NCBI RefSeq assembly: GCF_016648105.1
Contig: NZ_JACVVE010000003.1
Coordinates: 62,001-126,000 of the forward strand
Direction of reading: 5' to 3'
Length of the DNA: 64,000 nt
Source: Pseudomonas sp. S31
GTDB lineage: Bacteria > Pseudomonadota > Gammaproteobacteria > Pseudomonadales > Pseudomonadaceae
This document shows positions 50,188-57,686 of this stretch, piece by piece. The stretch's first letter is position 1; every line of letters begins with the position of its first letter. Under the pieces are notes generated by a model. That model did no database searches and had not been told where the DNA came from. It saw only the letters and a list, made by a program, of their open reading frames with translations. The position numbers and the translations under genes were made by a program.

Positions 50188-51729
50188 ATGAAGTACAGGG
50201 AAAGTAATCTCGATAAGAAATTGCGGAAGTGGTTTTGTAAAGACAATACGAAGGCGTTGCTTCGAAGTATTAGCGTCACGAAGGGTGGGATTCGCGGGCT
50301 GACCTCCTTCAAAATTAATATTAATTATCCAATCACAGCCTTTGCTGGAGTCAATGGATCCGGAAAGTCTACAATGTTGGCGCTTGCTTCATGCGCCTAT
50401 CATAATAAGGCTGACGGCTACAAGCTTCCGAAACGCACCAGAAGTTACTATACCTTTTCGGATTTTTTCGTACAGCACTCTGAGGAAATTGCGCCGCCAG
50501 GGGTGGAGATTTGGTATAGCTTTGCTCATGATAATTGGAAAAGCTCCCCTATAGGGATTGCATCGCAAGTAAGGAAGAAGAAGGCTGGTGGCAAGTGGAA
50601 TGACTATCACACCAGAATCAAGCGGACGGTGGTCTTTTTAGGGATCGAGCGTATCGTTCCTCATGCTGAACGCAGCCAGTCCCGTTCATATTCTCGTTCC
50701 TTCAAGGACTTGAGGGTTCATGGATGGGAGAATAAGGTTAAGGACGCTGTCGGCTACGTCCTTGGCAAAAGATACGATGACTATCGACAGCTAGAATACA
50801 GGAAGTATGGACTTCCAATTGTGAAAGTCGGCGATGTGATTTATTCAGGTTTTAATATGGGGGCTGGGGAAAACGCCCTGTTTGATATTTTCTCCACTAT
50901 TTATGCTTCTGGTGAAGGCGCCTTGTTAGTCCTTGATGAAATTGAACTTGGCCTTCATGCAAAGGCTCAGCGATTATTCATTGAGCGCCTAAAAGAAGTG
51001 TGCATGAGTACAGGCACTCAAGTCATATGCACAACCCACTCAAAGCAGATATTTCAGTGCCTTCCTGACGATGCGAGGTTTTTTATTGAGTCAAACGGAG
51101 GTAAGACTAAAATTACGCCTGGTGTTTCAGCAGAGTTTGCTTTCTCGAAGATGGGGGCAATTGGCGAAAAAGAGCTTGAAATTTTTGTAGAAGATCCAGT
51201 CGCAAAAGTAATTATCGAAACTGTTTTGGATGGGAATACTCGCAGCAGAATAAACTTGACCCGCATAGGCTCCGCTGCCGCTGTGGCTAGACAGTTAGCG
51301 GCCAATTTTTTGAGAAACGAACATGCTAACATATTAGCAGTTTACGATGCAGATCAACGAAAGCTTCAAGCCAAAAATATTGAGCATGCAAAAAGCATGG
51401 CGGAGCGAATTGATGAAGAAATTACCAATTGGCTACTTGCTCGAACAAGTTACCTCCCTGGAGATACATGGCCGGAGGCTTGGCTTCTCCAAAAATGCGG
51501 TGAAGTGCCTGAAGAACTAGGCGCGGCACTAGGAGTTGATCCTGAGCGCGCCGCGACGATTGTTGAGTATGCATTGCAGGCGGGCAAGCATGAAGAGTTT
51601 TCCGAACTTAGTGATCAAGTAAATCTAGATCCGGAGCGATGCCTTATACTTGTGTGCGGCGTTGTGTATAGAAATTTCCCTGATGAGTTTGACGAGTTGA
51701 AGGATACTATCTCCGGCATGCTACCTTAG
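50188..51729 (+). CDS. OLD-like AAA ATPase with TOPRIM-type C-terminus
   Basis: Product of 513 residues from the ATG at 50188, preceded by GGGAGAG. ABC-type ATPase motifs: Walker A GVNGSGKST (54-62), signature-like NMGAGENALFDIF (223-235), Walker B LLVLDEIELGLH (246-257) and switch His in TTHS (282-285). After residue 325, GEKELEIFVEDPVAK and later ILAVYDADQRK fit the acidic motifs of a TOPRIM nuclease fold as in OLD/GajA proteins. Such proteins act in phage defence. No UvrD-like GajB partner follows, so it is not a standard Gabija system. The nuclease assignment rests on these short motifs. Confidence 0.75.
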   Translation: MKYRESNLDKKLRKWFCKDNTKALLRSISVTKGGIRGLTSFKININYPITAFAGVNGSGKSTMLALASCAYHNKADGYKLPKRTRSYYTFSDFFVQHSEEIAPPGVEIWYSFAHDNWKSSPIGIASQVRKKKAGGKWNDYHTRIKRTVVFLGIERIVPHAERSQSRSYSRSFKDLRVHGWENKVKDAVGYVLGKRYDDYRQLEYRKYGLPIVKVGDVIYSGFNMGAGENALFDIFSTIYASGEGALLVLDEIELGLHAKAQRLFIERLKEVCMSTGTQVICTTHSKQIFQCLPDDARFFIESNGGKTKITPGVSAEFAFSKMGAIGEKELEIFVEDPVAKVIIETVLDGNTRSRINLTRIGSAAAVARQLAANFLRNEHANILAVYDADQRKLQAKNIEHAKSMAERIDEEITNWLLARTSYLPGDTWPEAWLLQKCGEVPEELGAALGVDPERAATIVEYALQAGKHEEFSELSDQVNLDPERCLILVCGVVYRNFPDEFDELKDTISGMLP

Positions 51730-51845
51730 ACAATCGGGCCAGCTTCAAGAGTATAGCGTGTTCACGCCGGAGTAGCTGGGCGACCGCTTGATAGGGGATC
51801 CATTCGCTCGTAAGTCCAGAAGTGAGTGATTGACGGAGAAAGCAC

Positions 51846-52208
51846 ATGCCGAACGTTTGATCGAAGCTGCCAGAAATTGTTGGTGCATGGTTTGGCCTGG
51901 CGGTAGGTCTATTCCTGGCGCCGCTCTTCCTCATCCCCGTCGTCTTGTTCGGCTGGATTATGTGGGACTGGGCTTCGCCGGCGGCGATCTACTCATTGGT
52001 CTATCACAAGCCCTTGATGACCGCAGTAGGACTGGCCCTGCTGCTGCTCCTGATCTGGGCAGAGGGGTTCAAAGCATCGCTGGATGAAGCGCCTGCCCTG
52101 GCCAATTTTCAGTGCGAGACGCCGAACCCCGGCTGGCTGTGGCGCTATTACCTTCGACGAAACAGGGGGCTCATCGAAGCTTGTTGGCGTGTTTACGACT
52201 CGAGGTGA
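51846..52208 (+). pseudogene. Small membrane protein gene with an early stop codon
   Basis: A frame starting ATG at 51846 (with GACGGAG upstream) reads four codons, MPNV, then TGA, and continues open for 115 codons from SKLPEIVGAWFGL to CWRVYDSR. One C-to-T change of CGA to TGA explains this. The rest has two strong spans (about residues 14-40 and 55-75) and a hydrophilic tail. The next gene starts inside its stop (GTGA), as in an operon. Internal non-ATG re-initiation is possible, for example at a TTG inside the first span, but would cut the protein. Confidence 0.55.
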
Positions 52209-52366
52209 CGGAAGAATTGCTTGCCGTGTACCTACAGCAGCATGAGCCCGAGGTTTATCGACGCCACACTCAGCCGATGTCTTTCTTCCCTGAGTGGCTG
52301 ACGCTTCAGCACGTCAGCGGGCATATCCGAGCGGTCACATACGATACACGCGTAACAGGCCGATGA
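52205..52366 (+). CDS. Small hypothetical protein coupled to the upstream frame
   Basis: Product of 53 residues starting at a GTG overlapping the previous stop (GTGA). It begins MTEELLAVYLQQHEPEVYRR and includes MSFFPEWLTLQ. The overlap suggests translation coupled to the broken upstream gene. No family is recognised. Confidence 0.45.
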   Translation: MTEELLAVYLQQHEPEVYRRHTQPMSFFPEWLTLQHVSGHIRAVTYDTRVTGR

Positions 52367-52444
52367 CTGTGAGATCGCATTATGTGAGCGGCCATTCGAG
52401 ATCAAGATGTCGCTGAACGGACGCATAAATAGGAAGAGGTCGAG

Positions 52445-52579
52445 ATGCAGGTGGTCAGCTTAACGCAGGCGAGAAGGCGCTTCAGACAGCTCATGAGGCT
52501 CCTGCAGCAAGGCAATTCGTTCGTGATCACCAGGAATAGAAAGCCAGTTTGCAAGCTTGAGCCGCTTGAAATCAAATGA
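52445..52579 (+). CDS. Phd/YefM-type antitoxin, orphan
   Basis: Product of 44 residues: VVSLTQARRRFRQLMRLLQQ then GNSFVITRNRKPVCKLEPLE. It matches the N-terminal DNA-binding half of Phd/YefM antitoxins. GAGGTCGAG lies before the ATG. The C-terminal toxin-neutralising part is very short and no toxin gene follows in the 185 bases to the next gene. It may be a degraded toxin-antitoxin pair or a decoy regulator. Confidence 0.7.
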   Translation: MQVVSLTQARRRFRQLMRLLQQGNSFVITRNRKPVCKLEPLEIK

Positions 52580-52764
52580 CTCGAGGATGTGGCTCGTACG
52601 CCAGCCAGGTAGAGAGGCGAAAATTGAAATGGAGGTGGCTGGCTGCAGATGCTGGCCACCTTCAAATCCATCCACACATTTCCCTATTATCAGTCCGGCT
52701 TACGCAGCCCCACATAGGAGTAGCGATTGCCTTCAACATTATTTTAACGTGACAGAAACCCTGA

Positions 52765-54438
52765 TCAGTCGGCCCATTCAAGCCTGATGAAATCCTCGAT
52801 GCTTTTTGCTCGAGCTAAAACCATATCTTCTGTCCAAGAACCAGCATCATGAATCTGGTGGCCGACATGAATCGTCCCAATCAATCCGCAGCTTCGGTAG
52901 ACGTCGAGCTTTTCAACCGGAGGTTTCGCTTTGAGTGACGAATTTGTTCCAGGCGGCAGCATCGTCAGGTTTCCGAGGTGGTGCGTCCACTCGACTCCAC
53001 TGCTCTGTGGCGCAATATGTTCTATGGAGTTAGCGGCATCCTGCTCCCATATCTTGCCCCACTGACTCTCATTGAGCTTCTGCCCCGCGAGCTTTGCTAG
53101 GTGCTCGTCATAACGGTACATCACATAGCGCAGCTGATTTTGCCAGCCTTCGTAACTGCTCACCCAATCAATATTGTTCAAAACCTCGTCAATCGAATAA
53201 CCCCTGGAAAGATTTTCTAGTCCACTGAGAATTTGATCTTTATCCAGATTGCTCCGGTATATTTCATAACCTAGACGGATGTACTCCCCAACCTTGTGGC
53301 GGCTATCCCTGCCCGCCAGCTCGTAGATTCTGAACGTTGCTCGCTCCCATTTACCCAGCAGCTTTTGCTCTGTTTTCTTATCGAATTTCCTCAAGAGGAT
53401 TGCTGCTGCAACAAACCGAGCATGCACAATGCGCGTCACAGCACGGAGGCGCGAGTCTCGGAACAAGCGTAGGTTCGCTTGCACTATTGCCTCGAGCTCA
53501 TGACCAACCTCTGCAATAGTTCTTAACTGTGTGCCCGCCTTCAAGGTGAGCAGTGCGGTCGAGTCTGCTTCACTGGGAATCCGATTTGGGCGCGTGTCAG
53601 AGGCCCATGCGCCTGCGAAGCGGAGAGCTTCATCTCCGATTCGTGTACTGTCTTCCAGAGAGCGGTAAATGCCTCGCCAGACGTCCTGCATCTCAGATAC
53701 CGCCTCATCGCGAGTACCACCCTCAACGTGCTCGAAAATGAGTGCCATCAGCTGGCTTTTAAGCTTATCGATCCATTTCACATCCAACCCACGGCTGTTA
53801 AGAACCTCGAAAACTCGGTAAACCGTAGCCTCCTCAGAGATCTCATGGTAAATGATCGTTAGCTTGTTCCTGATGGTCACCAACAGCTCAAAGATCGTAT
53901 GCCCACGAGTCAACCATTTGCTCACAAAGAGCTCGCAGTCATGGGCAGCTTCAACCAAGTTCTGATCTGCAGCAGTTTTTGCTGAGCCTTCCTCCACCAC
54001 TCCTTTGCGGATGTATTTCGTGAAAACCTGACTTGCGTCATGGTTTGTCTGGAGCAGAATCAGTGAATGGTCGTCTCCCTTTACAAGGAGCTCACCAAGC
54101 TCCCGGCGCACTTTGGCTTGCGTAGCATCATCGTTGTCTAACGCCTTCTCAATCGCCTTCATGAGGATGATGAGGGTCGTAACACGTTGTTGGCCATCCA
54201 CCAGCTCGACAGTCTTGAACTCGTCGACGCCGATAAGGCGGGTTTCTTTCTCCTTAGCCAAGGCGACCAAGGTAGCCATGAAATGTTCCCGGCCAGATCG
54301 AAATGCCTCCTCGATGTCGCCGAACAGGTCTTTACGCTGGCGAGATTTCCAGGAGTAGGCGCGTTGGTATTCTGGGATTCGAAAAAGCCTGCCCTCAAGC
54401 AAACTAGCAATCTTGAGGTGTAGTGGATTGAGCTTCAT
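52765..54438 (-). CDS. GmrSD-like DUF262/DUF1524 protein
   Basis: Product of 557 residues from the ATG at 54438, preceded by AAGGAACG. The N-terminal DUF262 domain has FRIPEYQRAYSW (about 19-30) and VDGQQRVTTLIIL (about 80), the ParB-like NTP-binding motif. The C-terminal DUF1524 has the HNH-type NSIEHIAPQ and HHLGNLTMLP (about 465-495). Single-chain GmrSD proteins are type IV restriction enzymes that cut modified phage DNA. It is divergent from a small gene, sharing a 99-base control region. Confidence 0.88.
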   Translation of the reverse strand: MKLNPLHLKIASLLEGRLFRIPEYQRAYSWKSRQRKDLFGDIEEAFRSGREHFMATLVALAKEKETRLIGVDEFKTVELVDGQQRVTTLIILMKAIEKALDNDDATQAKVRRELGELLVKGDDHSLILLQTNHDASQVFTKYIRKGVVEEGSAKTAADQNLVEAAHDCELFVSKWLTRGHTIFELLVTIRNKLTIIYHEISEEATVYRVFEVLNSRGLDVKWIDKLKSQLMALIFEHVEGGTRDEAVSEMQDVWRGIYRSLEDSTRIGDEALRFAGAWASDTRPNRIPSEADSTALLTLKAGTQLRTIAEVGHELEAIVQANLRLFRDSRLRAVTRIVHARFVAAAILLRKFDKKTEQKLLGKWERATFRIYELAGRDSRHKVGEYIRLGYEIYRSNLDKDQILSGLENLSRGYSIDEVLNNIDWVSSYEGWQNQLRYVMYRYDEHLAKLAGQKLNESQWGKIWEQDAANSIEHIAPQSSGVEWTHHLGNLTMLPPGTNSSLKAKPPVEKLDVYRSCGLIGTIHVGHQIHDAGSWTEDMVLARAKSIEDFIRLEWAD

Positions 54439-54537
54439 GCGCGTTCCTTGCTGTAGAAATGATGAGAGAATAGCCATTGGCCAGCAAAAATAGCTAGAGC
54501 TCACCCTGCCAGCTCTACCTGACAGAAGGAACACGAC

Positions 54538-54798
54538 ATGAGTCTACGTACCGATGTATTGGATGCTGTAATCGACGGCCGCCTTGGCCAAGGCCTTGTG
54601 GTTACGAGGCAAGCGGTAATCCAGTTTTTCAACGACATTGGTGAATCCTACACAGGTGTCATCCTATCCAACTCCGAGATGACTACTGGCGTTAGCAGCC
54701 CAACCTATGACCACTTCACGCAACGGATTGGGGTAGGCACTTACCGCATTCATCCTCAAGCCCTACTGGATCGTATGGCTGAAAGAGGGTTGGCTTAG
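54538..54798 (+). CDS. Small hypothetical protein (86 residues)
   Basis: Product of 86 residues with AGAAGGAACACG before the ATG. The sequence MSLRTDVLDAVIDGRLGQGL and YTGVILSNSEMTTG looks like a compact folded domain, possibly nucleic-acid binding, ending YRIHPQALLDRMAERGLA. It is divergent from the DUF262 gene and 88 bases before the sirtuin gene on the same strand. No family is recognised with confidence. Confidence 0.6.
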   Translation: MSLRTDVLDAVIDGRLGQGLVVTRQAVIQFFNDIGESYTGVILSNSEMTTGVSSPTYDHFTQRIGVGTYRIHPQALLDRMAERGLA

Positions 54799-54886
54799 AG
54801 TTTCCCGGTCTCGCCGAGGCCTTTAGCTGCCGGTCTAATGCCTATAGCGTTGGCAGCTCAACCGAAATCAGCATCAAGGAGTGCCC

Positions 54887-55654
54887 GTGACCATCAGTAG
54901 TCTGGCTAAGCAATTGCGGGAGGCCATGCATGTTGTTGTCTTCACGGGTGCCGGCGCATCAGCTGAGAGCGGCATCCCGACCTTTCGAGACGCGCTGACA
55001 GGATTATGGGAGCGCTTCAATCCTGCGCAGTTAGCGACTCCTGAAGCATTCCGTGCGGATCCGAGTCTTTGCTGGGGATGGTACGAGTGGCGCCGGCAGA
55101 AGGTTGGACAGGCGCAGCCCAATGGTGCTCATCTCGCTATCGCTGAGCTTGCCAAACATGTGCCCAGGCTGACCGTGGTGACCCAAAATGTGGATGACCT
55201 CCATGAGCGAGCCGGCAGCCAGGGTGTGATCCACCTGCACGGAAGACTCAACTCTCCTCGCTGCATCGACTGCGGACACTCATACCAGTTACAAGAAAGC
55301 CTTGAAGACTTGCCTGAAGAGGGAAGTCGAATCGAGCCTCCTCGGTGCCGCGCCTGCGACGGGTATGTCCGTCCTGGTATCGTGTGGTTCGGTGAGATGT
55401 TGCCTGAGGATGCATGGCGAGCCGGGCTGGAGGCGGCAGAAGAGTGCGATGTCTTCCTCTCGATAGGGACGTCTGGGATCGTCTATCCAGCTGCAGAGCT
55501 CCCGTTACGCGCCCTTGGCCACGGAGCCACCGTCGTTCATATTAATACAGTGCGTTTTGATGTCAGCAGCCAGGAGCACTTTCTACAAGGCCCTGCATCG
55601 GCCAGAATGAAGAGCTTGCTTCAAGAGGCTTTTGGTGACATCCCAGCGCTCTAG
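54887..55654 (+). CDS. NAD-dependent protein deacylase, class III sirtuin
   Basis: Product of 255 residues. GTG at 54887 is chosen over GTG at 54881 because AAGGAG ends five bases before it. The sirtuin motifs are complete: GAGASAESGIPTFRD (21-35), TQNVDDLHERAG, and catalytic His in HLHG. A four-cysteine zinc site is seen: CIDCG and CRACDG. WYEWRR gives the Tyr-x2-Arg pair of class III sirtuins (SIRT5, CobB), which prefer succinyl or malonyl lysine. It consumes NAD. It is not the SIR2 domain type of known phage-defence NADases, but a place in a defence cluster is notable. Resident chromosomal cobB genes are usually elsewhere. Confidence 0.9.
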   Translation: MTISSLAKQLREAMHVVVFTGAGASAESGIPTFRDALTGLWERFNPAQLATPEAFRADPSLCWGWYEWRRQKVGQAQPNGAHLAIAELAKHVPRLTVVTQNVDDLHERAGSQGVIHLHGRLNSPRCIDCGHSYQLQESLEDLPEEGSRIEPPRCRACDGYVRPGIVWFGEMLPEDAWRAGLEAAEECDVFLSIGTSGIVYPAAELPLRALGHGATVVHINTVRFDVSSQEHFLQGPASARMKSLLQEAFGDIPAL

Positions 55655-56124
55655 CTTGAGGGCGAGCCGTATGAGATTCGCTTTTTCCCTCTCCCTCCTC
55701 GAGGGCACCCAGGATTATCCTCTTCGTTTGAGCGCCTATCAGGACGACTCGCACGGTGTTCTTCCAGGTGTGCCATCTCGTCGTTCCAGGACATGACGAA
55801 TTTTTCGAAATCGCGGAAATATGGCCCAGCAGCCAAGCGCGTAGAGCCGACGCTCGTAGCCGCAAACCTCTGTCGCCATGGCTCAGGAATACTGTCTTCA
55901 ATTACCAGACGCTGGCCGCTGTGAGATTGAATTTCGATGGCATGGATCATTTCCTGGCCCGTCAGCTCATCTCCGGACAGCAACTCAGCCAGGGCCTGGT
56001 CAACCTCGTCGAGCTCCAGGAGAAGGGTTTCCGCACGAGCATCTCCGGGCCGCAAATCAGCGAGCGCCCACAAGGCTCTGCGTTTCACGATTTCCAGCCG
56101 GCGCACCTGATTGCTGATTGTCAC
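55651..56124 (-). CDS. Hypothetical protein (157 residues)
   Basis: Product of 157 residues with a GTG start and CAGGAGAG about nine bases upstream. Mostly helical: ALWALADLRPGDARAETLLL and ELDEVDQALAELL, then IPEPWRQRFAATSVG. The tail is Arg/Gly/Ser rich and probably disordered. Its end overlaps the sirtuin stop by four bases on the opposite strand. 29 bases downstream of the 121-residue gene, so the two may form an operon. No family recognised. Confidence 0.55.
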   Translation of the reverse strand: MTISNQVRRLEIVKRRALWALADLRPGDARAETLLLELDEVDQALAELLSGDELTGQEMIHAIEIQSHSGQRLVIEDSIPEPWRQRFAATSVGSTRLAAGPYFRDFEKFVMSWNDEMAHLEEHRASRPDRRSNEEDNPGCPRGGRGKKRISYGSPSS

Positions 56125-56153
56125 GTCAAAATACTCTCCTGCTCAATCGGAGC

Positions 56154-56519
56154 TCACATACCCATGTCGTCATCAAGGCGATCTCCCCTGAGGTTCCTTG
56201 TGAGCTGAGTTACCGGCAGCCGAGATAGGAGCCCATCAGCCAGATCACTCGCATGACGGGAGTAAAGCGTCACCGTACCTGGCGCGGCATCACGCAGAGG
56301 CACGAAAGCGCCGACCCTGGTCTGGGCAATACTCAGTATATTCAGCACCTTATGATTCAACGTGGCCGTGGACAGGTGATCAACTGTGGTTCGTTCCGGG
56401 TACTCCAAGGCGCCCCACAGATCCACGACAATCTGAAGCAGCCGAGCTGGGCCGAAATGCTTGAGTGCGATGTTCCAGAGCAGGGCTTCCTGAGAGAGTG
56501 ATAAGCGCTTGCTAGGCAT
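56154..56519 (-). CDS. Hypothetical protein (121 residues)
   Basis: Product of 121 residues starting MPSKRLSLSQEALLWNIALK, rich in Leu and helical, with a hydrophilic end RGDRLDDDMGM. The ribosome site is weak. It precedes the 157-residue gene on the same strand. No family recognised and coding status is moderate. Confidence 0.45.
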   Translation of the reverse strand: MPSKRLSLSQEALLWNIALKHFGPARLLQIVVDLWGALEYPERTTVDHLSTATLNHKVLNILSIAQTRVGAFVPLRDAAPGTVTLYSRHASDLADGLLSRLPVTQLTRNLRGDRLDDDMGM

Positions 56520-56611
56520 CAGGGAAAGTCAAAGTTCCTTGCATAGTGGCCAAACGGTTATGCTCGCAAAGCAACCGCATAGAGATCGATGGCCAAGGTA
56601 GGTAGACAAAC

Positions 56612-57598
56612 ATGAAATGGAAGTCTCGCACGCTGGAACAAATAGCGGTGATGATCTGCGGAGACAAGCCCGAAAGCTACTTCCGTTACCTCGGCGGCAC
56701 CGACTTAACCCGGTTTTTCAAAGACGCTGATACGGATTTCACTCACGACGGTACCACACGCAGGTTCTGGGTCGCCGACAACCTCCAGAAGATTATGGAT
56801 TTCCCAAGCGCAAACTCGTTGACGCCACCTGATGCCATGCTGCGCGTCATTCGGCTGCTCATGGACAGCGAAGACGCTTTCAACGAAGAGCCGCCTCGAC
56901 TGAAAGCACTCGCTGCCCTAAATGGAGCAATCAAGCGAGAGGGGTTCGAAGCATTCTATGGCGAGGATGACCAATGCTACCTTCGCCATGTCGGAAGCGG
57001 TACGGTGGCTAACGAATCGGCTAGCCCTCACCGGCCATTCACAGCGGCGGAAACGGAAAAGAAGGCTTGTCTGGTTGCGTACCTAGACGGTTGCTCTGAG
57101 GATGACCTGATCGAGCACGTACTTCTCCCCTTGTTTCGTCAACTGGGCTTTACCCGGATCACCTCAGCCGGCCACAAAGACAAAGCTCTGGAGTATGGGA
57201 AAGACATTTGGATGAAGTTTGTGCTACCAACCCTTCATGTCATCTACTTTGGCATTCAGGTGAAAAAGGGGAAGCTCGACTCATCTGGTGTCACGAAAGG
57301 GGGGCAGGCCAACGTTGCGGAAATTCACAACCAAGTGTTGATGATGCTTGGCCATGAGATCTTCGATTCCGAACTGAACAGGCGCGTGCTGGTTGACCAT
57401 GCGTTCATCGTTGCTGGTGGCGAAATCACCAAGGCTGCTCGGAACTGGATCGGAGGCAAGCTTGACCAGTCCAAGCGAAGTCAGATTCTCTTTATGGACA
57501 GGGAGGACATCGTGAACCTCTTCGTGGTGTCGCCGCTGACAGTGCCTCAAGTCCCGAAAACCTCTCACGACCCGTTCGACGACCCAATTCCCTTCTAG
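56612..57598 (+). CDS. AbiJ-type N-terminal domain fused to PD-(D/E)XK nuclease
   Basis: Product of 328 residues. The first ~130 residues (LEQIAVMICGDKP, LTRFFKDADTDFTHDGTTRR, FWVADNLQKIM) fit the AbiJ_NTD3 domain of abortive infection proteins. The C-terminal part has LIEHVLLPLFRQLGFTRI, then LEYGKD (193-198) and GIQVKKGK (214-221), the E-x-GKD and Q-x-K order of a restriction-type PD-(D/E)XK fold (Mrr-like). It probably kills or halts infected cells by cutting DNA. It is 88 bases upstream of the Shedu gene on the same strand. AGGTAG precedes the ATG. Confidence 0.72.
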   Translation: MKWKSRTLEQIAVMICGDKPESYFRYLGGTDLTRFFKDADTDFTHDGTTRRFWVADNLQKIMDFPSANSLTPPDAMLRVIRLLMDSEDAFNEEPPRLKALAALNGAIKREGFEAFYGEDDQCYLRHVGSGTVANESASPHRPFTAAETEKKACLVAYLDGCSEDDLIEHVLLPLFRQLGFTRITSAGHKDKALEYGKDIWMKFVLPTLHVIYFGIQVKKGKLDSSGVTKGGQANVAEIHNQVLMMLGHEIFDSELNRRVLVDHAFIVAGGEITKAARNWIGGKLDQSKRSQILFMDREDIVNLFVVSPLTVPQVPKTSHDPFDDPIPF

Positions 57599-57686
57599 CC
57601 TTACGCCAACCCACGCCCGTGGCTGACCTACCAGCGTGGGCACCGAGCGCCCGGCAACTCACCGCACCTACCATCAGGGATGACAA

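Noticed and set aside
54887..55654. Reading the sirtuin as a ThsA/DSR-type SIR2 defence NADase.
   Set aside because: It has the zinc site, HLHG and Tyr-x2-Arg of a standard CobB/SIRT5 deacylase and no extra effector or sensor domain.
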